In this document: piece by piece, positions 8,538 through 20,095 of the stretch | Position numbering within the stretch: the stretch's first letter is position 1 | How the letters are laid out: every line of letters starts with the position of its first letter | Source: DASYLJ01 sp036009625 | GTDB lineage: Bacteria; Desulfobacterota; Binatia; DP-6 | Assembly (NCBI GenBank): GCA_036009625.1 | Contig: DASYLJ010000083.1 | Location: 1-64,000, forward strand | Length of the DNA stretch: 64,000 nt | Reading direction: 5' to 3' | Notes under the pieces: model-generated | What the model was told of the DNA's origin: nothing | Databases searched by the model: none | The model's input: the letters and a program-made list of their open reading frames with translations, nothing else | Position numbers and translations under genes: made by a program

Positions 8538-9407
8538 ATGCGGAAAGCGTTGGGCCGTGGGCTCGAAGCCCTACTTCCCGGGGCCCCGCCGGCGTCGTCC
8601 CCGTCGCGCCCGGAGCCTGCTCCCGTCACGGTGCCGCTGCGCGAGATCGTCGCCAATCCCGAGCAGCCCCGACGCCATTTCGAGCCGCAGGCGCTGGCGG
8701 CGTTGGCCGAATCGATCCGCCTGCACGGGCTCCTGCAGCCGATCGTCGTGCGCCGCGCGGCGTCGGGCTACGAGATCATCGCGGGCGAGCGCCGTTTCCG
8801 TGCCGCGTCGCAGCTCGGCCTCGACGAGGTTCCCGTCGTGCTGCGCGATGCCGATCCGCAGACGCGGCTCGAGCTCGCGCTGATCGAGAACATCCAGCGC
8901 GAAGACCTGAGTCCGCTCGAGGAGGCGGAGGCATATCGCCACCTGATCGACGAGTACGGGCTCACGCAGGAGGAGATCGCGCGCCAGGTCGGCAAGAGCC
9001 GTCCGGCGGTCGCCAACGCGCTCCGGCTGCTGTCGCTTCCCGAAGCGGTGAAGGTGCAGCTCGAGAGCGGCGAGCTGAGCGCCGGCCACGCGCGCGCCGT
9101 GCTTTCCGTCGAGGGCGTGGCGGAGCAGGTCGAGTTCGCGCGCGACATCTCGGCGCGCAAGCTTCCGAAGAGCGAAGCCGAACGTCTCGCTGCCGCCCGT
9201 CGCACGAAGCCGACGCGACGCTCAGGCGCCGCGACGATGGCGAGCGACCCGCACTGGCATGGTGTTTCCGAGGAGCTCACGCGTGCCCTCGGCACCCGCG
9301 TACGCATCACGCCGCGCGCCAAGGGCGGCTCGATCGAGATCGAGTTCTACTCGGATGGCGAGCTCGACCGGCTGATCGACCGCCTGCGTGCCCCGGCGCG
9401 GAGTTGA
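8538..9407 (+). CDS. parB: Chromosome partitioning protein ParB (Spo0J)
   Basis: 289 residues with a strong ribosome-binding site AAGGAG. The N-terminus MRKALGRGLEALLP is the ParA-interacting segment. The CTP-binding ParB fold carries NPEQPRRHF and the GERRFRA box that contacts CTP. A helix-turn-helix (LTQEEIARQVGKSRPAVANAL) recognises parS. The C-terminal dimerisation domain ends near LIDRLRAP. It works with ParA just upstream, and candidate sites are noted in jag. Confidence 0.97.
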   Translation: MRKALGRGLEALLPGAPPASSPSRPEPAPVTVPLREIVANPEQPRRHFEPQALAALAESIRLHGLLQPIVVRRAASGYEIIAGERRFRAASQLGLDEVPVVLRDADPQTRLELALIENIQREDLSPLEEAEAYRHLIDEYGLTQEEIARQVGKSRPAVANALRLLSLPEAVKVQLESGELSAGHARAVLSVEGVAEQVEFARDISARKLPKSEAERLAAARRTKPTRRSGAATMASDPHWHGVSEELTRALGTRVRITPRAKGGSIEIEFYSDGELDRLIDRLRAPARS

Positions 9408-9424
9408 GAAGCCGCGTCGGCGTT

Positions 9425-9454
9425 TTGACACCGTCGTTGAGCGGGTGCTAGAAG
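9425..9454 (+). promoter_or_regulatory. Candidate promoter for the bactofilin/ATP synthase transcript
   Basis: TTGACA at 9425-9430, an 18-bp spacer and TAGAAG at 9449-9454 with an upstream TG (extended -10 type), just after the parB stop. The bactofilin start is about 65 bp downstream. Confidence 0.5.
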
Positions 9455-9519
9455 CCTCGCGTTCCGGGTCGGTCGCGCGTTCGGCGGGCCTCTGCCCGGT
9501 ACACCCGCGGAGTACTTCG

Positions 9520-10065
9520 ATGGCGATATTCGGCAAGGATCGGGAGCGCAACGACCGAGGCAGCAACCTGCCGCCCGTCGCGGGGCCGAGTCAGGGAGAG
9601 GCGGCGGTGGGTGAGCGCGACAGGAGCAGAGCCATGCCCGAGGATGCGAGTGGTACGAGTGCGTTTCTGGGCAAAGGGAGCCGGGTCACCGGCAAGCTGA
9701 CCTTCGAGGGCCCCGTCCGCATCGAGGGGCAGATCGAAGGCGAGATCGCGGCGCAGGACACGCTGACCATCGGCGAGAGCGCCGTCGTCAACGCAACGAT
9801 CACGGGCAACTCGATCGTGATCCACGGACGCGTCACGGGTGATGTCACTGCCCGCAAGCGTCTCGAGATCCGCGCGCCCGGTAAGCTCTTCGGCAACATC
9901 TCGACACCGAGCCTCGTGATCCACGAGGGTGTGGTGTTCGAGGGGCAGTGCTCGATGGGCACCGACGCGCAGAAGGCCGACAAGGACCGCAAGGTCGCCC
10001 ATTTCCCCAAGGACGACCGGCCGGAGGCCGCGCCGCTCAAGGTGCACTCCGAGGGTGCCAAGTAA
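9520..10065 (+). CDS. Bactofilin, polymer-forming cytoskeletal protein
   Basis: 181 residues from ATG 9520. The central DUF583/bactofilin domain (about residues 50-150) shows the repeating right-handed beta-helix pattern: LGKGSRVTGKLTF, VRIEGQIEGEI, VVNATITGNSIVIHGRVTG. The flanking ends are charged and probably disordered. Bactofilins self-assemble without nucleotide and scaffold cell-wall or chromosome-segregation machinery; in Myxococcus they bind ParAB-parS. The position right after parB fits such a role. The ATP synthase genes follow after 40 bp. Confidence 0.9.
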   Translation: MAIFGKDRERNDRGSNLPPVAGPSQGEAAVGERDRSRAMPEDASGTSAFLGKGSRVTGKLTFEGPVRIEGQIEGEIAAQDTLTIGESAVVNATITGNSIVIHGRVTGDVTARKRLEIRAPGKLFGNISTPSLVIHEGVVFEGQCSMGTDAQKADKDRKVAHFPKDDRPEAAPLKVHSEGAK

Positions 10066-10105
10066 GTCGGCCCCGCCGCCTACCCCTCCATAGTCCGCAT
10101 TCCGA

Positions 10106-10531
10106 ATGCTGCAGCCTGACTACAGCTTCTTCATACAGATCGGCCTGTTCCTTCTGCTTTGGGCCTGTCTGAAGCAGTGGTGGTTCGATCCGGCCATGAA
10201 GGTCCTGAAGAAGCGCAATGCGCGCTCCGCGGGCGCCATCGAGGAAGCCCGTAAGGTCCAGGCCGAGGCCGAGCAGCTCCGTCGCGAGCACGCCATCGCG
10301 CTCGAGCAGACGAAGGCTGAGGCGCAGCGCGAGGTGCACGACATCCTGCGCAACGCCGAGGCCGAGCAGAAGCGCCTCCTCACCGAGGCCACCGACGACG
10401 CGCACCGCACGCTCGCCGACGTTCGCTCGCGCGTGGCCGAAGAGGTCGCCGTGGCCCGCAAGGAGCTGCGTGCCGACGTCGAGACGATCGCACGCGAGGT
10501 CGCGCGCACGATCATGGGACGGGCGGTCTGA
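10106..10531 (+). CDS. ATP synthase Fo subunit b'
   Basis: 141 residues. One N-terminal membrane helix (FFIQIGLFLLLWACLKQWW) is followed by a long charged coiled coil rich in Ala, Glu and Arg. This is the architecture of the ATP synthase peripheral stalk. It is the first of two b-type subunits, so it is taken as b' (AtpX/AtpG-type). Two different b subunits form a heterodimeric stalk in photosynthetic bacteria and several deltaproteobacteria. The next b gene begins 1 bp after its stop. No ribosome-binding site is obvious. Confidence 0.88.
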   Translation: MLQPDYSFFIQIGLFLLLWACLKQWWFDPAMKVLKKRNARSAGAIEEARKVQAEAEQLRREHAIALEQTKAEAQREVHDILRNAEAEQKRLLTEATDDAHRTLADVRSRVAEEVAVARKELRADVETIAREVARTIMGRAV

Positions 10532-10532
10532 C

Positions 10533-11036
10533 ATGGTCGAGCACGGCGCACATCACCCATCCATCACCGAGCTCGTATACCCGGCTGCCAACTTCGCACT
10601 CTTCGTCGCCCTCATCGTGTGGCAGGGCCGCGGGCCCATCAAGGAGTTCTTCCGCGCGCGCACCGAGCGCCTGCGTGAAGCTCTCGCCGCGGGAGCGACG
10701 GCGCGGAAGGAGGCGGAGGCCCTGCGCGCACAACTGCAGCGCGACCTGGCCGACCTGCCTGCCCTGCGCGAGCGTCTGAAGAACGATCTCCGCGCCACCG
10801 CGGAGCGCGAGCGCGACACCCTGCTCGAGCAGGCGCGCGTCGCCGCCGAACGCATCCGCAACGATGCGCGTCTCCTCGCCGACCAGGAGACGGCCGCCGC
10901 CCAGCGCGACGTCCGCGCCGAGGTCATCGACGAGGCCATCCGCAGCGCCACTGCCATCGTGCGCGAGTCGCTCACGCCGGCCGACCAGGAGCGCTTCGTG
11001 CGTGACTTCGCCGGTGCCGCGAGGCCACAGGCATGA
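10533..11036 (+). CDS. atpF: ATP synthase Fo subunit b
   Basis: 167 residues from ATG 10533. It has a membrane helix (LVYPAANFALFVALIVWQ) followed by FRARTERLREALAAG and a long alpha-helical stalk. It pairs with the b' subunit encoded just upstream and links Fo to F1 through delta. Its stop overlaps the delta start by 4 bp (ATGA), indicating translational coupling. The frame is open further upstream, but only as a shadow of the b' gene. Confidence 0.9.
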   Translation: MVEHGAHHPSITELVYPAANFALFVALIVWQGRGPIKEFFRARTERLREALAAGATARKEAEALRAQLQRDLADLPALRERLKNDLRATAERERDTLLEQARVAAERIRNDARLLADQETAAAQRDVRAEVIDEAIRSATAIVRESLTPADQERFVRDFAGAARPQA

Positions 11037-11575
11037 CCGGCGGCCTCGGCAAGCGCTACGCCCGCGCGCTGTTCGAGCTGGCGCAGGAGGCCGGCACGTT
11101 CGACACGGTCGGCCAGGAGCTGGCAAGTGCAGTCGCCACGTTCGAGGAGCCGCGCCTGCGGGCCGTCGTGCTGAACCCGGGCATCGATGCCAGCGCCCGC
11201 CAGGGTATCGTGCGTGACGTCGTCGCGGCGCTCGGCGTGTCGAGCAACGTCGGCAACTTCGTTCGCCTGCTCGCCGACCGCGACCGGCTCGGACTGCTCG
11301 ATGCCGTCGCCACCGCCTACGAGGCGATGGTCGACGAGGCAATGGGAAGGCGCCGGGTGCGCATGCGCTCGGCCATGCCGCTCACCGCTGCGGAGAAGAC
11401 CGAGCTCACCGAGCTCGCCCGCAAGTTGGTCGGTGGCGAAGTGCTGGTGTCGACCGAAGTCGATCCCGAGTTGATCGGTGGGGTCGAGCTCGACATTGGC
11501 GGAACCGTCTACGATGGCAGCGTGCGTACGCAGCTCGCCCGAATGAGCAGCGAGATGGCCGGGGGACGCTCCTAG
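11033..11575 (+). CDS. atpH: ATP synthase F1 subunit delta
   Basis: 180 residues. It has the OSCP/delta N-terminus GLGKRYARALFELAQEAG and the C-terminal VSTEVDPELIGGVELDIGGTVYDGSVRTQL, which docks the stalk onto alpha subunits. It lies between b and alpha and overlaps the b gene by 4 bp. Length and motifs are ordinary. Confidence 0.95.
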   Translation: MTGGLGKRYARALFELAQEAGTFDTVGQELASAVATFEEPRLRAVVLNPGIDASARQGIVRDVVAALGVSSNVGNFVRLLADRDRLGLLDAVATAYEAMVDEAMGRRRVRMRSAMPLTAAEKTELTELARKLVGGEVLVSTEVDPELIGGVELDIGGTVYDGSVRTQLARMSSEMAGGRS

Positions 11576-11601
11576 AGCGCCCGGGCCGGGGGGAATTGTC
11601 G

Positions 11602-13110
<1,509 letters not shown>

Positions 13111-13113
13111 CCG

Positions 13114-13968
13114 ATGCCGAATCTGAAGGACCTCCGGAAGCGGATCAGCTCGGTCCGCTCCACGCAGCAGATCACGCGCGCCATGAAGATGGTGGCGGCG
13201 GCTCGGCTGCGCCGCGCGCAGGAGGCGGCCGAGCGCGCACGACCGTACGCCGAGAAGCTCACCGAGATGTTCACGGCCGTGGTGTCCGATCTGGAGGAGG
13301 GTGCGCATCCGCTGCTCGCGCGACGCGACGAGAAGCGGATCGACGTCCTCGTCATCACGAGCGACCGCGGACTCTGCGGCGGCTACAACTCGAACCTCCT
13401 CCGCCTCACCGAGGGCTTCCTCGCCAAGCATCGGGACCAGGAGCTGACGCTCAGCCTGTGCGGTCGCAAGGGCGTCGAGTACTTCAAGCGCCGCGGCAAC
13501 ACGCCCCTCACCGAGCGCACGGGCGTCATGACCTCGCCCATCGCCGAGGTCGCCGGCGCGCTGGCGCAGACGCTCACCGAGCGCTTCGCGAACGGCGAGA
13601 CGGACGCGGTGTACCTGGTCTACAGCAAGTTCCGCTCGGCCATCGCGCAGGTGCCCACGATCACGCCGCTCCTGCCCGTCGCACCGCCCACTGCCGCCGT
13701 GGCACCGGTCGAGTACATCTTCGAGCCGCCGCGAGCGGAGCTGCTGTCCACGCTCCTCCCCCGCTACATCCAGGCATTGCTGCTGCAGGCGCTCCTCGAG
13801 TCGATCGCCAGCGAGCACGGCGCCCGCATGACGGCGATGGAGAACGCCACCACCAACGCCTCCGACATGATCCAGCGACTCACGCTGTCGATGAACCGCG
13901 CGCGCCAGTCCATCATCACTACGGAGCTCATGGAGATCGTCTCCGGCGCCGAAGCGCTGAAAGGGTAG
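13114..13968 (+). CDS. atpG: ATP synthase F1 subunit gamma
   Basis: 284 residues, the rotary shaft of F1. It starts MPNLKDLRKRISSVRSTQQI and continues with TRAMKMVAAARLRRAQ. It carries SDRGLCGGYNSNLLR in the Rossmann-like middle and ends with the conserved helix ASDMIQRLTLSMNRARQ followed by ELMEIVSGAEAL. Placement between alpha and beta is standard. Confidence 0.97.
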   Translation: MPNLKDLRKRISSVRSTQQITRAMKMVAAARLRRAQEAAERARPYAEKLTEMFTAVVSDLEEGAHPLLARRDEKRIDVLVITSDRGLCGGYNSNLLRLTEGFLAKHRDQELTLSLCGRKGVEYFKRRGNTPLTERTGVMTSPIAEVAGALAQTLTERFANGETDAVYLVYSKFRSAIAQVPTITPLLPVAPPTAAVAPVEYIFEPPRAELLSTLLPRYIQALLLQALLESIASEHGARMTAMENATTNASDMIQRLTLSMNRARQSIITTELMEIVSGAEALKG

Positions 13969-13976
13969 TATTCGTC

Positions 13977-15403
<1,427 letters not shown>

Positions 15404-15404
<1 letters not shown>

Positions 15405-15670
15405 TGGCGGACTCGCTCCGGCTTCGCGTCTATACGCCCGAGCGCCAGCTCGTCGACGACGTCGTGCGCGAGGTCACCGCACCCGGCGCCTACGGCCAGA
15501 TCGGCGTCCTGCCCGATCACGCCGCGCTGGTCACGCTGCTCGAACCCGGCGTCCTGTCGTACAAGAAGGACGCGAAGGTCATAAGCTTCCAGATCGGCGG
15601 CGGCTTCGCAGAAGTGCGCGACAACGTCATGACCGTCCTCGCCGACTCCGGCGAGCCGGTCGCTGCCTGA
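15404..15670 (+). CDS. atpC: ATP synthase F1 subunit epsilon, short form
   Basis: 88 residues covering only the N-terminal beta-sandwich: LRVYTPERQLVDD, VTAPGAYGQIGVLPDHAALVT and the closing SFQIGGGFAEVRDNVMTVLAD. The C-terminal helical hairpin that gives about 130-140 residues in many bacteria, and that inhibits ATP hydrolysis, is absent. The stop is followed immediately by the second palindrome copy and then an SDR gene, so there is no room for the missing part. The short form can still link gamma to the c-ring. Confidence 0.95.
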
Positions 15671-15671
15671 C

Positions 15672-15687
15672 CGGTTCGACGTCGAAC
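15672..15687. repeat. 16-bp palindrome-containing repeat, copy 2
   Basis: CGGTTCGACGTCGAAC starts one base after the atpC stop and ends directly against the ATG of the next gene. The inner 14 bases (15674-15687) are a perfect inverted repeat. The same 16-mer follows gyrA at 2836-2851. A protein bound here would cover the SDR start codon. Confidence 0.7.
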
Positions 15688-16437
15688 ATGGGTCGCCTCG
15701 ACCGGAAGCGTGCCCTCGTCACCGGCGGCGGTCGCGGCATCGGCAAGGGCATCGTCCTCGAGCTCGCGCACGAGGGTGCCGACGTCGCCATCAACTACCG
15801 GCGCAGCGCCGCCGAAGCCGAGGCGACCGCGGAAGCCGTACGCGCGCTCGGTCGTCGCGCCGTCACGTTGCAGGCCGACGTCGGCGATCAGCCGGCCGTG
15901 CAGGCCATGGTCACGGCGGCGGTCGAGGCACTTGGTGGGCTCGACATCGCGGTGGCGAACTCGGGCGTCGCGAGCCGGGTCGCCGCGGTCCACGAGCTCG
16001 ACCCGAGCGAGTGGCGTCGGGTCATGTCCACCGACCTCGACGGCGCGTTCTTCACCGCCCGCGCCGCCCTGCCCCATCTCCTCGAGCGCCGCGGCAGCAG
16101 CCTGATCTTCATCTCGTCGATCGGCGCCGACGTGGCCGCACCGGGTGGCGCGCCCTACTACGCTGCCAAGGCCGCCGTGAACACGCTGATGCGCGTGATC
16201 GCCAAGGAGGTCGCCGGCGCCGGGGTGCGGGTGAACTGCATCTCTCCAGGTCTGGTGCGCTCCGACATGGGTGAGCGGCTCATCAAGTTCCTCGGCGACA
16301 GCGTCGTGAACTCGATCCCACTCGGTCGCGCCGGAGAGGTCGTCGACATCGGTCGGGCCGCCGTCTACCTGGCCTCGGACGACGGCTCCTGGATCACCGG
16401 TCAGATATTGCGTCTCGACGGCGGCGCCTCGATGTGA
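15688..16437 (+). CDS. Short-chain dehydrogenase/reductase
   Basis: 249-residue classical SDR similar to FabG-type 3-oxoacyl reductases. The cofactor motif is TGGGRGIG near residues 12-19, the NNAG motif is replaced by ANSG, the catalytic serine is in ISSIGAD, and the YxxxK pair is in YYAAK. The NY at the end of beta2 would allow NADP, but specificity is uncertain. It ends with the usual ITGQILRLDGG. The ATG abuts the palindrome and has no ribosome-binding site, so translation may be coupled to atpC. A strong hairpin follows its stop. Substrate unknown. Confidence 0.9.
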   Translation: MGRLDRKRALVTGGGRGIGKGIVLELAHEGADVAINYRRSAAEAEATAEAVRALGRRAVTLQADVGDQPAVQAMVTAAVEALGGLDIAVANSGVASRVAAVHELDPSEWRRVMSTDLDGAFFTARAALPHLLERRGSSLIFISSIGADVAAPGGAPYYAAKAAVNTLMRVIAKEVAGAGVRVNCISPGLVRSDMGERLIKFLGDSVVNSIPLGRAGEVVDIGRAAVYLASDDGSWITGQILRLDGGASM

Positions 16438-16440
16438 GGG

Positions 16441-16475
16441 GGACCCGGCCGGGCAGCCCACGCCCGGCCGGGTCC
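16441..16475. terminator. Bidirectional hairpin terminator candidate
   Basis: A perfect 14-bp stem (GGACCCGGCCGGGC and its complement) with loop AGCCCAC lies between the convergent SDR and DUF4124 genes. TCGTCTC follows on the plus strand, a weak T-containing tail. Confidence 0.75.
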
Positions 16476-16480
16476 TCGTC

Positions 16481-16963
16481 TCACTCGAACATCGAGCGCG
16501 AGACGTCGCGCTCGCTGATGCCGTTCTGCCGCAGCGCCAACTCGGCCTTGGCCGCGTTGAGCCACGCCTCCGGCCCGAACATGTACGGCAGGCAGTTCAT
16601 CGACGGGCTGATGTCATCCGCGTGCGACCAACCGCCGAAGTAGAGGATGCCGGCGGTGAAGCAGCCGCGGCGAAGCCGCTCTGCGTCGTAGATCTTGGCC
16701 GGACGCTTTCGGGCGACCGGCGGCGCGGCCTCCGCCTGCGCGTCGACGATCTCGCCCTCGACCATCCGCATGTCGTCGCGGCTCGGGATCGTGCTCACCT
16801 CGCGGATGATGCGGGTCTTCACCGCGTCGGCGTCGGCCGGAACCAGGCTCTCGACGTTGGAGTAGTGGATGGTGCCGCTGGCGTCCGTCCAGCGCCACAT
16901 CTCGTCGGCGCCGGCGAGCGCCGGCACCACGAGCAACGACAGGGCCAGAATGAACCTCTTCAT
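16481..16963 (-). CDS. Secreted DUF4124 domain protein
   Basis: 160 residues with a signal peptide (KRFILALSLLVVPALAGA, cleavage probably before DEMW). The mature start EMWRWTDASGTIHYSN is the DUF4124 pattern, a small periplasmic beta module often found at the start of envelope proteins. The second half has two cysteines and no recognised fold. A strong ribosome-binding site AAGGAG precedes it on the minus strand. Function unknown. It is divergent from the TetR gene, with a 9-bp hairpin in the shared upstream region. Confidence 0.85.
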   Translation of the reverse strand: MKRFILALSLLVVPALAGADEMWRWTDASGTIHYSNVESLVPADADAVKTRIIREVSTIPSRDDMRMVEGEIVDAQAEAAPPVARKRPAKIYDAERLRRGCFTAGILYFGGWSHADDISPSMNCLPYMFGPEAWLNAAKAELALRQNGISERDVSRSMFE

Positions 16964-16985
16964 CTAAAAATCTCCTTTCTGCGTG

Positions 16986-17009
16986 CGGAGCCGGCTGCAC
17001 CCGGCTCCG
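16986..17009. promoter_or_regulatory. Inverted repeat in the DUF4124/TetR divergent region
   Basis: CGGAGCCGG and its exact complement are separated by six bases. It lies 23 bp upstream of the DUF4124 start, so it would fall in that gene's leader or serve as an operator. Confidence 0.4.
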
Positions 17010-17058
17010 GGCGGGGACGCTACTCGCGCCGCCCCCGCGGTGTCTACCGAGAAATTCG

Positions 17059-17096
17059 TTGACACGGTCGGGTTCTAATTGTACTGAACGGTCGGT
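17059..17096 (+). promoter_or_regulatory. TetR promoter with overlapping operator-like repeat
   Basis: TTGACA at 17059-17064, 17-bp spacer, TACTGA at 17082-17087. An imperfect inverted repeat ACTGAAC/GGTCGGT (17083-17096) covers the -10 region and touches the ATG. CGGTCGG also occurs at 17065. This resembles autoregulation by a TetR repressor. Transcription would start within a few bases of the start codon. Confidence 0.5.
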
Positions 17097-17732
17097 ATGT
17101 CGGCGCGCCAGCGTCCCAAGAGCGCCGAGCGCTCCGACCCGTCGCGCGGACAGATGATGGCCGCCGCCATCGATTCCTTTGCGCTCAACGGCTACCAGGG
17201 GACCTCGATCGACCGTATCGCGCGCGATGCAGGGGTCACCAAGGGGGCGCTCTACTACCACTTCCGCGACAAGGAAGAGCTGCTGTTCGAGGCCGTCACG
17301 CAGCGGGTCGGGGAGTTCGAACGCTATGTGCTCCGCGATGTGGGACCCTCCCAGGATGCCGTCACCACGCTGCGTCGGGTGGTCGATGCGTGCTTCTTCC
17401 ACGCCACCGTCTCGAACCACCGCCGCTTCATCATCACGCTGATGGTCGAGGCCCTCGACACCAATCCGCAACTGTCCGACCAGTTCCGCAACATCCTGCG
17501 TCGCATGAGGGCGTTCCTCGCCGAGGTGGTCCGTCGCGGCCAGGAGGCCGGCACGCTCCGTCCCGACGTCACGCCCGAAGCCGCGGCAGCGACCATCGCC
17601 GGCGGCATCATGGGCGCCGAGATCCAGCACTACCAGGACCCCGCCGAGGTCGACCTCCGCGCGGTCCTCGATACGCTCATCGAGCAGACTGCCGACTGGC
17701 TGGCGCCTCGCCGCGCGAAGCCGGCGGCCTGA
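17097..17732 (+). CDS. TetR/AcrR family transcriptional regulator
   Basis: 211 residues. The N-terminal helix-turn-helix reads GYQGTSIDRIARDAGVTKGA, followed by LYYHFRDKEELLFEAV, the standard TetR_N domain at about residues 25-70. The all-helical C-terminal half would bind a ligand, probably an acyl-CoA or related hydrophobic compound given the downstream genes. It stands 16 bp before two acyl-CoA dehydrogenase genes, so it likely controls them and itself through the operator-like repeat overlapping its promoter. No ribosome-binding site is seen; a leaderless mRNA is plausible. Confidence 0.92.
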   Translation: MSARQRPKSAERSDPSRGQMMAAAIDSFALNGYQGTSIDRIARDAGVTKGALYYHFRDKEELLFEAVTQRVGEFERYVLRDVGPSQDAVTTLRRVVDACFFHATVSNHRRFIITLMVEALDTNPQLSDQFRNILRRMRAFLAEVVRRGQEAGTLRPDVTPEAAAATIAGGIMGAEIQHYQDPAEVDLRAVLDTLIEQTADWLAPRRAKPAA

Positions 17733-17748
17733 GGGAGGCACACGACCC

Positions 17749-18840
17749 ATGGTGAACTTCAGTCCCAGCGAGGAACAGGAGCTCCTCCGGCAGACCCTGT
17801 CGTCGTTCGCACGCGAGGTGCTGCGGCCGCAGGCCCGCGAGGCCGACGAGAAGAACACGGTCCCCGAGGGAATTCCGGCCAAGGGCTGGGAGCTCGGGCT
17901 GGTGCAGGATGCCATTCCGGAGGCGTTCGGTGGCTATGGCAGCGCCCGCTCCGCCGTCGCCGGCACCATGATCGTCGAGGAGCTGGCCTACGGCAGCCTC
18001 GGCGTCGGCCTGCATCTCGTCAGCCCGCGTCTGGTCACCATTCCGCTGGTGGCGCTGGGAACGGACGAGCAGAAGGCGCACTGGCTGCCGAAGTTCGCCG
18101 GCACCGACTTCACTGCGGGAAGCGCTGCGTTCGTCGAGCCGCGGTGGGACTTCGACCCCACCGAGCTCCAGACGCGCGCCAAGCGCGACGGTGGCGAGTG
18201 GGTACTCGACGGCACGAAGTGCTTCGTTCCGCTGGCGCCCGAGGCGGCCGTGATCCTCGTCTACGCCGCGGCGCCGGACGGTCTCGCGGCATTCCTCGTC
18301 GAGCCTGGCGCCAAGGGCGTCACCATCGGCGAGCGCGAGAAGAACATGGGCGTCAAGTCGCTCGCGACCTACACCGTCACGCTCGACGGTGTCCGCCTCC
18401 CCGCCTCTGGCCGCCTGGGGGGCGAGGGCGCCGACGTGCAGTCGATGATCGACGCCAGCCGCGTCGCCTCGGCGGCGGCGGCGGTCGGCGTCGGACGCGC
18501 GGCCTTCGACTACGCGCGCGACTACGCCAAGGAGCGCAAGGCCTTCGGCGTCGCCATCGCCCAGAAGCAGGCCATCGCCTTCATGCTCTCGAACATGGCG
18601 ATCGAGGTCGACGCCATGCGACTGCTGGGCTGGGAAGCGGCCTGGCGCATCGACCAGGGTCTTCCGGCCACGCGCGAAGCGTACCTGGCACGCCAGTACG
18701 CGGCGGATCAGGTCCTCAAGATCGCCGACAACGCGCTCCAGGTGCTGGGCGGTCACGGCTACATCCGCGACCATCTCGTCGAACTCTGCCTGCGGGATGC
18801 CCGCGGCTTCGCCAGCCTCGACGGTCTCGCGATCGTCTGA
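17749..18840 (+). CDS. Acyl-CoA dehydrogenase-like protein lacking the catalytic glutamate
   Basis: 363 residues with the acyl-CoA dehydrogenase fold: an N-terminal helical domain, a beta middle domain with GGEWVLDGTKCFVP, and a C-terminal helical domain with RKAFGVAIAQKQAIAFML and VLGGHGYIRDHLVE. The substrate-loop TEPGAGSD pattern is replaced by VEPRWDFDP. At the end, where the family has IYEGT with the catalytic base, this protein reads ASLDGLAIV and stops. It may be inactive alone and pair with the dehydrogenase encoded next, as in heteromeric steroid-degrading FadE/ChsE complexes. That pairing is inference. Confidence 0.88.
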   Translation: MVNFSPSEEQELLRQTLSSFAREVLRPQAREADEKNTVPEGIPAKGWELGLVQDAIPEAFGGYGSARSAVAGTMIVEELAYGSLGVGLHLVSPRLVTIPLVALGTDEQKAHWLPKFAGTDFTAGSAAFVEPRWDFDPTELQTRAKRDGGEWVLDGTKCFVPLAPEAAVILVYAAAPDGLAAFLVEPGAKGVTIGEREKNMGVKSLATYTVTLDGVRLPASGRLGGEGADVQSMIDASRVASAAAAVGVGRAAFDYARDYAKERKAFGVAIAQKQAIAFMLSNMAIEVDAMRLLGWEAAWRIDQGLPATREAYLARQYAADQVLKIADNALQVLGGHGYIRDHLVELCLRDARGFASLDGLAIV

Positions 18841-18858
18841 CGCCGAGGAGAAACCATC

Positions 18859-20091
<1,233 letters not shown>

Positions 20092-20095
20092 ACGG